In this document: positions 6,497-14,841 of the stretch, in pieces
Position numbering within the stretch: the stretch's first letter is position 1
Layout of the letters: each line of letters begins with the position of its first letter
Assembly (NCBI GenBank): GCA_023255095.1
Contig: JALRJJ010000092.1
Span: 1-18,036, forward strand
Length of the DNA stretch: 18,036 nucleotides
Reading direction: 5' to 3'
Source of the DNA: a bacterium
GTDB lineage: Bacteria; Fidelibacterota; Marinisomatia; Marinisomatales; Marinisomataceae
The notes under the pieces: generated by a model
What the model saw: only the letters and a program-made list of their open reading frames with translations
Databases searched by the model: none
What the model was told of the DNA's origin: nothing
Translations under genes and position numbers: made by a program

Positions 6497-7348
6497 ATGA
6501 ATAATCAAAAAAATATTGTTATTACTGGAGCAACAGATGGGATTGGTTTAGCTGCCGCAGTATCAATTGCTCGCAAAGGATATCGCATAGGATTAGTCGG
6601 TAGAAATCCTCAAAAAGGAGCGATTGCACGAGAAAAAATAATTTCTTTAACCGGCAATGATCAACTTGATTTTTTTGAGGCAGACTTAAGCTCAATAAAA
6701 AATGTCAAATCATTAGCTGAGCAAATTAAAACAAAATACTCATCTTTAGATGTGTTATTGAATAATGCAGGAGGAGCCAACCGATACAAGATAATAACAG
6801 AGGAAGGGTTGGAAAAAACTTTTGCAACTAATCAAATGAATTATTTTGTTTTAACTACTGAACTTCTAGGGTTATTATCTGAAACTTCTGGCTCCAGAAT
6901 TGTCAATGTTGCATCAAATGCTCACATTGGTTCTACTATTGATTATTCTAATATTAATGCCGAGAAAGAATATTCATTTTGGAAGGCATATTGTGTATCA
7001 AAACTGATGAATTTGATGTTCACTTATCGTTTAGCTTCAATTCAAGATAAAGTTTCTGTCAATGCTTTGCATCCTGGGTTTGTTGATACAAATATTGCTG
7101 GAAATGAAGGAAATTTTATTAAGAAGATTGTCAAATTTGGATCTAAAATTTTTGCACGCTCAGTGGAAGATGGCGCTGATTCAAGTATTTACTTATCTAC
7201 AAGTGACGAAGTAGAAGGAGTTTCTGGTCAGTATTATTTCAAATGCAAACCTATTAAATCTTCAAAAATCTCTTATGATCAAAATCAATGGGATCAAATC
7301 TGGTCTATATGTGAAGATTTCAAGCAGAAAATTCTAAATGAAAAATAG
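6497..7348 (+). CDS. Short-chain dehydrogenase/reductase, retinol-dehydrogenase-like
   Basis: Classical SDR of 283 aa. The Rossmann nucleotide motif T10-G-A-T-D-G-I-G17 opens the protein. The loop V-G-R-N after strand 2 favours NADP(H). N89-N-A-G92 is the core motif, and the catalytic set is S140 with Y165-x-x-x-K169. The following NALHPGFVDT is typical of the retinol dehydrogenase/WW-domain oxidoreductase branch. It probably oxidises or reduces a lipid alcohol or ketone; the substrate cannot be read from sequence. It is first in a plus-strand run, overlaps the thioesterase gene by 11 nt, and diverges from the SRD5A-family reductase, which may act on related lipids. Confidence 0.9.
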   Translation: MNNQKNIVITGATDGIGLAAAVSIARKGYRIGLVGRNPQKGAIAREKIISLTGNDQLDFFEADLSSIKNVKSLAEQIKTKYSSLDVLLNNAGGANRYKIITEEGLEKTFATNQMNYFVLTTELLGLLSETSGSRIVNVASNAHIGSTIDYSNINAEKEYSFWKAYCVSKLMNLMFTYRLASIQDKVSVNALHPGFVDTNIAGNEGNFIKKIVKFGSKIFARSVEDGADSSIYLSTSDEVEGVSGQYYFKCKPIKSSKISYDQNQWDQIWSICEDFKQKILNEK

Positions 7349-7787
7349 AATTTTGCACAGAAAAGATTATAAATTTTTTACTACTGCTCAAACTCGCTGG
7401 AGAGATAGCGATGTGTTAGGTCATATCAATCACACGGTTTATTTATCCTTATTAGAAACTAAGTCGAGAGAGTTTATGGATTTTATCTATGGAGGAGAAG
7501 ATCAACATGATTACCACAAAGACCTTGACGCTACCAATGGAGGTCTTCTTGCCTCAATGCAAGTTCGATACATCAAACAAGTTCATCATCCAGCACAACT
7601 TGATATTGGAAGTCGCATCACTAGAATTGGAACCAAAAGTTATGATATTCATCATGGAATTTTTGTGCAAGGAGAAGATGAACCTTCCTTTCAATCTATC
7701 CATACTTTTGTTAAATTTGACTTCAAAAAACAGCAATCAATACCAGTAGATAAAGTGCTGAGTGATTTTTTAGAAGAAGTAGTATGA
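7338..7787 (+). CDS. Acyl-CoA thioesterase, 4HBT hotdog family
   Basis: A 149-aa single hotdog-domain protein of the YbgC/FcbC/FadM kind, which cleave acyl-CoA thioesters. The family signature is near the N-terminus: T19-R-W-R-D-S-D25-V-L-G-H-I-N-H-T-V-Y35, with D25 in the place of the catalytic Asp and the G-H-x-N turn intact. The rest follows the usual strand pattern, including RYIKQVHHPAQLDIG. Length is normal. Its start lies inside the SDR gene (11 nt overlap) and its stop overlaps the yaaA start as ATGA, so the three are coupled. Together with the SDR it points to acyl or lipid metabolism. The substrate chain length is unknown. Confidence 0.88.
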   Translation: MKNRILHRKDYKFFTTAQTRWRDSDVLGHINHTVYLSLLETKSREFMDFIYGGEDQHDYHKDLDATNGGLLASMQVRYIKQVHHPAQLDIGSRITRIGTKSYDIHHGIFVQGEDEPSFQSIHTFVKFDFKKQQSIPVDKVLSDFLEEVV

Positions 7788-8551
7788 TTACATTATTATC
7801 ACCATCAAAAACTTTAAACTTTAATACTCAAAGTATTACCCCTGATTTTACCCAATGTGATTTTCTAGAAAGTGCTGCAGAATTAGTGCAACACGCTAAA
7901 AAATTATCATCCAAAGATTTGCAAGACCTTATGAAAATCAGTACCAAGATTGCAGATTTAAACAAAGAACGATTTGATCGATGGTCTCTTCCGTTTAATT
8001 CTGACAATGCAAAACAAGCTATCTTAGCATTTGATGGCGGGGTGTATGCGGGATTAGATGCCAATAACTCTTTAAGTCAAACAGATTTAAATTTTGCTCA
8101 AAACCATCTTCGAATCCTTTCCGGATTGTATGGTCTTTTAAAACCGTTAGATTTAATTCAACCGTATCGTTTAGAAATGGGAATTTCATTGAAAAATTCT
8201 AAAGGTGAAAATTTGTATTCATTCTGGAAAAAACGAATTACAGATTCGTTGAATCAAACCTTGAAAAATCATCAACATTCTTTAATCATCAATTGTGCTT
8301 CTAATGAATATTTTCATGCAATAGATTCTGATAAAGTTAAAGGTCAGATTATCAATGTTACTTTTAAAGAAAAGAGAGATGGTCAATTGAAATTTATTTC
8401 CTTTAATGCCAAAAAAGCGCGCGGAATGTTTTCAAATTATATTATAAAGAACCGTATTGATTTAGTAGAAGGGTTAAAAGATTTTGCTTATGATAATTAT
8501 AAGTTTGATTTAAACTTATCAACCAAAGATGATTTAGTATTTATTCGATAA
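7784..8551 (+). CDS. yaaA: Peroxide stress protein YaaA (DUF328/UPF0246)
   Basis: A 255-aa member of the YaaA family (E. coli 258 aa). Conserved blocks in order: LLSPSKTLNF at the N-terminus, FDGGVYAGLDA (about 84-94), LRILSGLYGLLKPLDLIQPY (about 108-127), RLEMG, and NCASNEYF in the second half. In E. coli the protein belongs to the OxyR peroxide response and lowers free intracellular iron, protecting DNA and proteins from Fenton damage; it also binds DNA in vitro. The same role here is inferred from family membership. It overlaps the thioesterase gene by 4 nt, and a TPR lipoprotein gene follows after 11 nt. No peroxide-responsive operator is visible, and the gene appears to be co-transcribed. 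Confidence 0.93.
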   Translation: MITLLSPSKTLNFNTQSITPDFTQCDFLESAAELVQHAKKLSSKDLQDLMKISTKIADLNKERFDRWSLPFNSDNAKQAILAFDGGVYAGLDANNSLSQTDLNFAQNHLRILSGLYGLLKPLDLIQPYRLEMGISLKNSKGENLYSFWKKRITDSLNQTLKNHQHSLIINCASNEYFHAIDSDKVKGQIINVTFKEKRDGQLKFISFNAKKARGMFSNYIIKNRIDLVEGLKDFAYDNYKFDLNLSTKDDLVFIR

Positions 8552-8562
8552 GAGGTGAAAAA

Positions 8563-10047
8563 ATGAAAAAGCTATTTTTATACGTATTTCTTGTCTTATT
8601 TACCATGTCTTGTGGAGGTAATCAAAAGACTTTTTCGAGACAGATTGGAGAAAATTCTCAAAGTTTCTATCAAGGAATGGAAGCTTTACACAACTTTATG
8701 TTAGAAGATGCCCGTAGTTACTTTTCTGATGTTCTTGAAAAAAATTCTAATTGCGCTTCTTGTTTCTTAAATCTTTCATTTGCTGAACCCGACGTAGTTT
8801 TAAAAAGAACATATTTAAATCAAGCTTTAAGCCTGTCAAAAGAGAATCATCCCGAAACACTATTGATACAAAATGCCTTAAAGGCACTTGATAATACTGA
8901 TTTATCCCCATTTAACGGTTATCTAGAGCTGTACAAAAACCATCCCGTAGATTCCTACCTCGCAGCGGGGGCATTCAGGGAATTACAGTCACAGGATAAA
9001 CTACAGCAAGGAAGAAATCTTTTAAAGCAAGCTGCTGAAAGAACTCAAAAAGGACATCTCTATAATTTGTTAGCTTATTCTTATATGTGGTATTTTGATC
9101 CGATAACCCCTGAATATGACCAAGCTTTGGAATATTTAGATCAATATATTTCTTTAGAACCTATGCTAGCAAACCCATTAGACTCAAAAGGGGAATTTTA
9201 TCTGAATAAAGGGGATTATGAGACCGCAATTCGTTATTATACCCAAGCTTCGATACAAGATCCAAATTTTGAGTGGTCAAAAAAGAATATTTCTTTAGCA
9301 AAATATCAACAATTATTTTTGGATGGAAATGCAAAAACTATGAGTTTTTCATCTGAAAATGCTGAGGCTTTAAACCTGTTCAATGTAGGTCGATGGAATC
9401 TGTACAATTTGAATTGGGAGCAGGCTGTGTCAGATTTTTCTAACGCGATAGATTTAGACTCTTCGTTTGCATTTGCCTATCTCCTACGAGCAAGAACTAA
9501 TCAGTTTTTGAATAAAGAAGAGAGAATTGTTCAAGATGATTTAGATGCAGCTCAAAGTTTTTCAATCAATGCCTCTCTCGAAGAAAGAAATTTGATTGAT
9601 GCTTTTATAAGTGACAATACCGTTGGATCAACCAATTTTATTCAACTTAGTGAAGAGCTATCTGATAAGTACTCTGATGATTCCTTATTAGCTTTTGAAA
9701 CAGTGTTTGCTACTATTTCGATTGTTGGTCCCGAAAGAGTTCTAGAACGTGCAAAATCTCTCTATGAAATGAATCCTTCATTTACTCCTTCATTAAACAT
9801 GATTGGATATGCCTATTTACGCTTGGAAAATTATGATAAGGCCAAAAATGCTTTCCAGGAACAAATTCGAAGCGCTCCTGCATCTGCTAATCCATATGAT
9901 TCAATGGGAGACTACTATTTAGCAGTAAAAAATGATGAATTAGCTTTTGAATATTTTAAACACTCCTCCAAATTAGGGTTATCAGCCAGCTCATTAAAAG
10001 CAGATAGTTTGGAAGTTTTGATTAATAAAAAGAATGAAAAATTTTAG
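8563..10047 (+). CDS. TPR-repeat lipoprotein
   Basis: A 494-aa protein, probably lipid-anchored. The signal peptide has a Lys-Lys start, a hydrophobic core and C17 followed by Gly-Gly as the likely lipidation site; the lipobox (T-M-S-C) is loose, as is common outside Proteobacteria. The mature part is helical with several tetratricopeptide repeats. The clearest are around residues 212-235 (YLNKGDYETAIRYY), 270-300 (NLNWEQAVSDFSNAIDL) and 410-470 (GYAYLRLENYDKAKNAF, then MGDYYLAVKNDELAFEYF). Such proteins act as protein-protein scaffolds in the envelope; no partner can be named. A strong ribosome site (AGAGGTG) precedes the ATG, and dnaX starts directly after its stop. Confidence 0.88.
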   Translation: MKKLFLYVFLVLFTMSCGGNQKTFSRQIGENSQSFYQGMEALHNFMLEDARSYFSDVLEKNSNCASCFLNLSFAEPDVVLKRTYLNQALSLSKENHPETLLIQNALKALDNTDLSPFNGYLELYKNHPVDSYLAAGAFRELQSQDKLQQGRNLLKQAAERTQKGHLYNLLAYSYMWYFDPITPEYDQALEYLDQYISLEPMLANPLDSKGEFYLNKGDYETAIRYYTQASIQDPNFEWSKKNISLAKYQQLFLDGNAKTMSFSSENAEALNLFNVGRWNLYNLNWEQAVSDFSNAIDLDSSFAFAYLLRARTNQFLNKEERIVQDDLDAAQSFSINASLEERNLIDAFISDNTVGSTNFIQLSEELSDKYSDDSLLAFETVFATISIVGPERVLERAKSLYEMNPSFTPSLNMIGYAYLRLENYDKAKNAFQEQIRSAPASANPYDSMGDYYLAVKNDELAFEYFKHSSKLGLSASSLKADSLEVLINKKNEKF

Positions 10048-11589
10048 ATGAGCACAGAGAATTATCAAATTTTAGCCTTAAAATGGAGGCCAAAAAAACT
10101 GAATGATTTAATTGGTCAAGATCACATTTCTCAGACTTTAATCAGAGCTTTTGAATTGAATCGAATTCCTCAAGCATTTTTGTTTTCTGGTCCACGTGGA
10201 GTTGGAAAAACAACCAGTGCAAGATTGGTAGCTTTAGCTTTAAATGCTGAAGATAAGCCGACTGTGAACTACAATCTTGAAAGTGAAAGAGTTCAAGAAA
10301 TTATAGATGGAAGTTCCTTAGATGTCATTGAAATTGATGGTGCTTCTAATCGTGGGATAGATGAAATCAGAGAATTAAGAGATTCCATTAATTTTATGCC
10401 TGTTAATTCTTCTTATAAAGTCATCATTATTGATGAAGTCCATATGTTAACCACGCAAGCTTTTAATGCGTTATTAAAAACCATTGAGGAACCTCCCCAA
10501 CATGTAAAATTTATTTTTGCTACAACGGATGTACATAAGGTGCCACAAACAATCATTTCTCGTTGTCAACGTTATGATTTTTTACCTTTAACTCTATCAG
10601 ATATTGTCAATCGTTTAAATTTTATTTTAAAAGAAGAAAAAATCTCGTTTGAACAAGAAATTTTAGAGATGATAGCGCAAAAATCTGAAGGAAGTATGAG
10701 AGATGCTCTTGGATTTTTAGATCAAGTACTGGTCTATCAAAATAGCGATATTTCCAAGGAAGAAATCCAGAATATTTTAGGAATAGTTTCAGATGTTATT
10801 CTGTTCGAAATCTCAGATAGTATTCATGCAAAAAATGCTGAAAAATTGCTAGCAATTCTGGATCAAATTGAACACTCCGGTTTTTCAATTGAAGAAGTAT
10901 TGAAAAATCTGATTATACATTTTAAGAATCTTATTTTGATCAATTTAAGTCAAACCACTCTTTTACGAGTCTCTCCAGAGATTCTGAAGAAATATCAAGC
11001 AGTTTCTTATAGTTGGAGTGATCGTGATTTGATTCGAATTTCTAATATCTTATCAAATCTATATGCGGAGTTAAAACACTATGCAGATCAATTTGTTATT
11101 TTCCAACTAACGATTCTTAAGCTTATTCATTTTGATAAAACCATTGATATTCAGACCTTACTTTCCAATGCATCCGAGGAATCACCAGTTGTAAAGGCTC
11201 CAGAATCTGTAGTCAATGAGAAAGCAGCTCCCAGCGTTGCTTCGCAATCAAGTACTTTAAATTTTGATGAAATTCAGGAAAATTGGACAAAAATTTTACA
11301 ATTGGTTCGCTCAAAAAGAGCATCCATCGCGGCTTTGCTAACGGATTGTATTTTGTCAGAATTCGATGGTACGACCTTGAAAATTATTAGTTATGATCGA
11401 TCAGATTTTAATAAAAGATTATTAGAAGGCTCAATTCCCTTAATTGAACAGTCATTTAAGGATAGTCTTAATATGGAAATATCTGTAGAAATTGTGATAG
11501 ACACTTCCGTAGAAAAGATTGAAGAATCAAAGAATTTGTCTATTGAGGAAGATGATGCCATAAGTATTTTTGGAGGAAAGGAGCAATAA
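10048..11589 (+). CDS. dnaX: DNA polymerase III tau/gamma subunit, lacking the zinc cysteines
   Basis: Clamp-loader ATPase of 513 aa. Walker A is G48-P-R-G-V-G-K-T-T56, Walker B is I-I-I-D129-E130, and the SRC motif with the arginine finger is S171-R172-C173. The SRC context QTIISRCQRYDF and the region after it (SEGSMRDALGFLDQ) are also typical. Odd: the zinc module between Walker A and IEIDGAS has no cysteine. Aligned without gaps to E. coli C64, C73, C76 and C79, the residues here are A67, N76, S79 and V82. The C-terminal 150 residues are poorly conserved, as in other tau proteins. I see no obvious slippery frameshift site late in the gene. It precedes ybaB and recR in the widespread dnaX-ybaB-recR order; its TAA overlaps the ybaB start. 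Confidence 0.95.
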   Translation: MSTENYQILALKWRPKKLNDLIGQDHISQTLIRAFELNRIPQAFLFSGPRGVGKTTSARLVALALNAEDKPTVNYNLESERVQEIIDGSSLDVIEIDGASNRGIDEIRELRDSINFMPVNSSYKVIIIDEVHMLTTQAFNALLKTIEEPPQHVKFIFATTDVHKVPQTIISRCQRYDFLPLTLSDIVNRLNFILKEEKISFEQEILEMIAQKSEGSMRDALGFLDQVLVYQNSDISKEEIQNILGIVSDVILFEISDSIHAKNAEKLLAILDQIEHSGFSIEEVLKNLIIHFKNLILINLSQTTLLRVSPEILKKYQAVSYSWSDRDLIRISNILSNLYAELKHYADQFVIFQLTILKLIHFDKTIDIQTLLSNASEESPVVKAPESVVNEKAAPSVASQSSTLNFDEIQENWTKILQLVRSKRASIAALLTDCILSEFDGTTLKIISYDRSDFNKRLLEGSIPLIEQSFKDSLNMEISVEIVIDTSVEKIEESKNLSIEEDDAISIFGGKEQ

Positions 11590-11903
11590 TGTTTGGAAAT
11601 ATGAAAGAAATGTTGAAGCAGGCTCAACAAATGAAATCTCAAATGAAGCAAGTTAAGAAAGAGTTGGAAAGAATAGAGGTGGAAGGCTCTGCTGCAAATA
11701 ATCAATGCAAAGTAATAATGACTGGAGATATGAAGGTCACGAATGTAAAAATTAATGAAACACTCTTAAGCAGTGAGGCTTATGTCATTGAAAATGCTAT
11801 CAAAGTCGCCACCAACAAAGCTTTAGAAGAAGCAAAAGATGTTTCAGCAAAAAAACTAAAAGGTATTACCGGTGGATTAACGGATGGATTGCCAGGGTTT
11901 TAA
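11589..11903 (+). CDS. ybaB: Nucleoid-associated protein YbaB/EbfC
   Basis: A 104-aa small basic DNA-binding protein of the YbaB/EbfC family, which forms tweezers-like dimers. The N-terminal helix rich in Met, Gln and Lys (FGNMKEMLKQAQQM), the central strand VEGSAANN...VIMTGD, and the glycine-rich tail KLKGITGGLTDGLPGF are all typical. The start is the ATG overlapping the dnaX stop (TAATG), with GGAGGAAAGGAG upstream as ribosome site. It is two bases from recR. Its steady position between dnaX and recR in many bacteria suggests a replication or repair link, though its exact role is unsettled. Confidence 0.95.
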   Translation: MFGNMKEMLKQAQQMKSQMKQVKKELERIEVEGSAANNQCKVIMTGDMKVTNVKINETLLSSEAYVIENAIKVATNKALEEAKDVSAKKLKGITGGLTDGLPGF

Positions 11904-11905
11904 AA

Positions 11906-12499
11906 ATGGCCGGAATTTCTAACTACATTGAAGAATTAATCAATCAATTGACCAAATTTCCTGGTATTGGAAGAAAAGGAGCCGAGCGGATGGTTTATCA
12001 TATGATACGTTCTGGAAAAGATTTCCCGAAAGAGTTAATCAATGCCGTCAGTCAAATCCACGAACATATCACCAGCTGTGATCAATGCGGGATGATTTAT
12101 GTTACCGATGAGAATTGCTCCTGTTCTGAAGATCGAAATACTAAAAGTTTATGCATCGTTGAAGATATTGAAGATGCGATTCGCATTGAGAATACCAAAG
12201 CTTTTGATGGTCTTTATCATGTTTTAGGAGGATCAATTGCCCCATTAGATGGAATTGGTCCAGCTGACTTATCGTTTGATCGTTTAATGGAGAGATTAGA
12301 AGGAATTGAGGAAGTGATTATTGCTACTAATCCAAGTAATAGCGGTAATACGACTGCTCAGTACATTGAAAAATTGTTGGAAGACAAAGATGTCAGTATT
12401 TCTCGTTTAGCTACTGGACTTCCTGTTGGGAGTAGTTTAGAGTACATTGATGACAAAACCCTAGTTAGTTCCATTAATGGGAGAGTAAAAATTAAATAA
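11906..12499 (+). CDS. recR: Recombination mediator RecR
   Basis: A 197-aa RecR, which with RecO (and RecF) loads RecA on SSB-coated single-stranded DNA. Order: the helix-hairpin-helix with KFPGIGRKGAERM (17-29), the zinc-binding Cys cluster, then the Toprim domain beginning LCIVED with GSIAPLDGIGPADL, and the C-terminal Walker-B-like ATNPSNSGNTTAQYI and GLPVGSSLEY. The cysteines are C58-x2-C61 and C71-x-C73; the usual second pair is C-x2-C, so the third Cys is shifted by one residue while the overall span is kept. Coupled to pgsA by a TAATG overlap. Confidence 0.96.
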   Translation: MAGISNYIEELINQLTKFPGIGRKGAERMVYHMIRSGKDFPKELINAVSQIHEHITSCDQCGMIYVTDENCSCSEDRNTKSLCIVEDIEDAIRIENTKAFDGLYHVLGGSIAPLDGIGPADLSFDRLMERLEGIEEVIIATNPSNSGNTTAQYIEKLLEDKDVSISRLATGLPVGSSLEYIDDKTLVSSINGRVKIK

Positions 12500-13065
12500 T
12501 GTATTATTTTTTAAACTTTCTTACGTATTCAAGAATCATTTTAACACCCATTCTAGTGTGGTTGATACTTATTGACCAATACAGTGCTGCAGGGTTTGTA
12601 TTTATTTACTGTAGTTTGAGCGATTTATTTGATGGAAAAATTGCACGAAAGTACAATTTAGTATCTGAAAAAGGGAATTATTTAGATCCTTTAGCAGATA
12701 AAATACTGATGATTGGTACTCTAACTAGTCTTTTAATGCAAGGATTAGTGGTATTTTGGGCATATTTCATCATTATTGGAAGAGATATCCTAATTACCTT
12801 TTATCGCAACTATATGCTAGCAAAAAATACGCCTTTAGTTACCTCAAAATTTGGAAAGTGGAAAACGGCTAGTCAACATATAGCTGTTATTTTTTGTTTA
12901 CTATGTTTTCCTGAAGCTTTTCAAGGACAACAGTTTTATCCCTTTTATGAATTTACTAATGGGTTACAAGTCTATTATCTAGAAACTTTAAACCTAATCA
13001 TTGGATTAAATGCAGTTTATTCTGCTTTTACTGGCATCCATTATGTCTGGAAAAATGGGTTTTAA
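12499..13065 (+). CDS. pgsA: CDP-diacylglycerol--glycerol-3-phosphate 3-phosphatidyltransferase
   Basis: A 188-aa membrane enzyme of the CDP-alcohol phosphatidyltransferase family. It makes phosphatidylglycerol phosphate, the first committed step to PG and cardiolipin. The full signature D-G-x2-A-R-x8-G-x3-D-x3-D is present, from DGKIAR to GNYLDPLAD. The N-terminal TYSRIILTPIL is typical of PgsA rather than of CLS or PSS relatives. Several hydrophobic helices follow. The next gene is pgpA, which acts on its product, so the pair covers both PG steps. The start overlaps the recR stop, and its 3' end overlaps pgpA by about 23 nt. Confidence 0.93.
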   Translation: MYYFLNFLTYSRIILTPILVWLILIDQYSAAGFVFIYCSLSDLFDGKIARKYNLVSEKGNYLDPLADKILMIGTLTSLLMQGLVVFWAYFIIIGRDILITFYRNYMLAKNTPLVTSKFGKWKTASQHIAVIFCLLCFPEAFQGQQFYPFYEFTNGLQVYYLETLNLIIGLNAVYSAFTGIHYVWKNGF

Positions 13066-13609
13066 AAATAAGTTATTACTACTAGTTGGTAATCTATTTT
13101 TTGTTGGTAGAATTCGAGGAGGAGGAACCCTTGCTTCACTATTAACTTTTTTATTTATTCTTACATATGATTCAATTTATGTCGTGTTAAGCATTTTTCT
13201 ACTATCCTTACTGGTTTACAAGCCTTCCTTGAGAATGATTCTCTCTTTAGAGGATGATAAAGACCCAAAACAATACGTTTTAGATGAAATCATTGGTCTT
13301 TCTTTCGGAATTCTTTTAACGGAAATTTTTATTTTGTTATTTCAATCTTCAACATCCAATTTGTTCGATATTTATGACCGTTCTTTAGTCCTAGGAATTA
13401 TTTTTATTTTTTTCCGACTTTTTGATATTTTTAAGCCCGTTCCTGTTAAATGGATTGACCAGCCAAAAAGTGTTCCTGAATCGATTAAAAACCTTTCAAT
13501 TTTCAAGGAAGAAAGAGCATTATTTCGTGTCATTGCCGATGACTTAGTTGCTGGATTCATGGCCTTCCTAGTTTTGGTATTAATTTCCTTATACTTGGTG
13601 ATAGGATGA
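13043..13609 (+). CDS. pgpA: Phosphatidylglycerophosphatase A
   Basis: Membrane phosphatase that removes the phosphate from phosphatidylglycerol phosphate. Family marks: the GGGTLAS turn near the N-terminus, V-L-D-E-I-I-G-L, F-R-L-F-D-I-F-K-P-V-P-V, and a late A-D-D-L-V-A-G. The stretch between the KP motif and the DD motif is about 15 residues longer than in E. coli PgpA and lacks the usual GGxGIM. The start is uncertain: ATGs at 13043 and 13055 are in frame, and the frame is open further back inside pgsA. I chose 13043 (188 aa, 23-nt overlap); 13055 has a weak GGA before it. It directly follows pgsA and overlaps cinA as ATGA. Confidence 0.88.
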   Translation: MSGKMGFKNKLLLLVGNLFFVGRIRGGGTLASLLTFLFILTYDSIYVVLSIFLLSLLVYKPSLRMILSLEDDKDPKQYVLDEIIGLSFGILLTEIFILLFQSSTSNLFDIYDRSLVLGIIFIFFRLFDIFKPVPVKWIDQPKSVPESIKNLSIFKEERALFRVIADDLVAGFMAFLVLVLISLYLVIG

Positions 13610-14829
13610 AGATAGGTATCATTGTGATAGGGAATGAAATCCTTGGAGGTTTTACTATTGATAAAAATGCAGCTTGGATTGGTCAAACTTTATTAAATGA
13701 AGGCCTTCGTGTACATCGAAAAATCACTGTTTTGGATCAAAAAAATGAAATTATTCGTGCCTTTGACTCCTTATCAGAAGATTGTGACATTGTGATTTCT
13801 ACAGGAGGTTTAGGTCCAACTATTGATGATATTACTACCTCAACTTTATTTGATTATTTTAATGATAAACCCATATATGATGAGTCTTACTGGAATAAGT
13901 TAAAGTTATACTTTAATAATAAAGGCATGGAAATTCCTCCAATTAATCGTAATCAATGTTATCAATCTACTACTGGAAAAATGATTCCAAATCTAAAAGG
14001 ATCTGCCCGTGGATTATTCTATCATCTAGAAGGTAAAAAATACTTTATTCTTCCAGGGGTTCCCATGGAAATGAAAGCTATGTTTGAAGAGTTTGTTCTC
14101 GCGGAAATTTTGAAACAGACATCTGAGAAATTTTATTGTCGATCAATTAATACTGCAGCTATTGCTGAGTCTTTAATTCATGAGAAAATTATTCACTTAA
14201 TCGAAAGTGAGCATTATCAAGGTTGTGAAGTGTCTTTTTTACCCCATAAAATGTTTGGTGTAGATATTCGAATTATGTCGACAAACCGTGAAGTAATAGA
14301 CAAGTTAGTGGATGAAATTACCCTTATTCTTCAAGACAATATCTATGGATATGATGAAGAAACTTTGATTGAATCAGTGACGCAAGCTTTGCTGAGCCAA
14401 AAATTAACTATTTCAGTTGCTGAATCCTGTACTGGCGGTCTTTTGGGAGAAACGTTTACCAATATAGCAGGTAGTTCGGCATTTTTTAAAGGGGGAGTGA
14501 TCTGCTACAGCGATGAATTAAAAAGAAACCTAGTTCACGTTTCAGAAAAAACATTGAAAAAATTTGGGGCAGTGAGTTATGAAGTTGCTGAGGAATTGTG
14601 TCGAAATATTGCTCGTATTTGTACTACAGATATAGGAATAGGAATTACTGGTGTAGCAGGACCAGGTGGTGGATCCAAAGAAAAACCCGTTGGTTTAGTA
14701 TTTATTGGAATATTTTATCAAAATAATTTATATATTCATGAATATAATTTGACGTCTGATCGAAAGACTAATCGAGAATTATCAATAACATTATGTTTAA
14801 ACGAGCTTAGAAAAATCTTAATCAAATAA
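13606..14829 (+). CDS. cinA: CinA: nicotinamide-nucleotide amidase with molybdopterin-binding-like domain
   Basis: A 407-aa two-domain CinA. The N-terminal COG1058/MoaB-like domain has I-G-N-E-I-L-G-G, NAAWIGQ and T66-G-G-L-G-P-T-x-D-D; in studied members it is an ADP-ribose pyrophosphatase. The C-terminal PncC domain has V-A-E-S274-C-T-G-G-L and GITGVAGPGGGSKEKPVG; it deamidates NMN in the pyridine-nucleotide salvage route, with S274 as the likely nucleophile. Full length is normal for the fused form. cinA just upstream of recA is a widespread arrangement, best known from competence regulons, though no competence genes are seen here. It overlaps pgpA by 4 nt and recA starts 12 nt later. Confidence 0.95.
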   Translation: MKIGIIVIGNEILGGFTIDKNAAWIGQTLLNEGLRVHRKITVLDQKNEIIRAFDSLSEDCDIVISTGGLGPTIDDITTSTLFDYFNDKPIYDESYWNKLKLYFNNKGMEIPPINRNQCYQSTTGKMIPNLKGSARGLFYHLEGKKYFILPGVPMEMKAMFEEFVLAEILKQTSEKFYCRSINTAAIAESLIHEKIIHLIESEHYQGCEVSFLPHKMFGVDIRIMSTNREVIDKLVDEITLILQDNIYGYDEETLIESVTQALLSQKLTISVAESCTGGLLGETFTNIAGSSAFFKGGVICYSDELKRNLVHVSEKTLKKFGAVSYEVAEELCRNIARICTTDIGIGITGVAGPGGGSKEKPVGLVFIGIFYQNNLYIHEYNLTSDRKTNRELSITLCLNELRKILIK

Positions 14830-14841
14830 AGGAAGAATCAA

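Noticed and set aside
8563..10047. Reading the TPR lipoprotein as a SusD-like or nutrient-uptake protein
   Set aside because: No SusD motifs and no TonB receptor gene nearby; only generic TPR repeats are visible.
10090..10100. A-run in dnaX as a tau/gamma frameshift site
   Set aside because: It lies near the start of the gene, whereas known programmed slippage sites are late, and no slippery heptamer with a stem-loop was found there.
11391..11705. Antisense open frame across the dnaX-ybaB junction
   Set aside because: Shadow of two solid coding genes; no start signal or motif.
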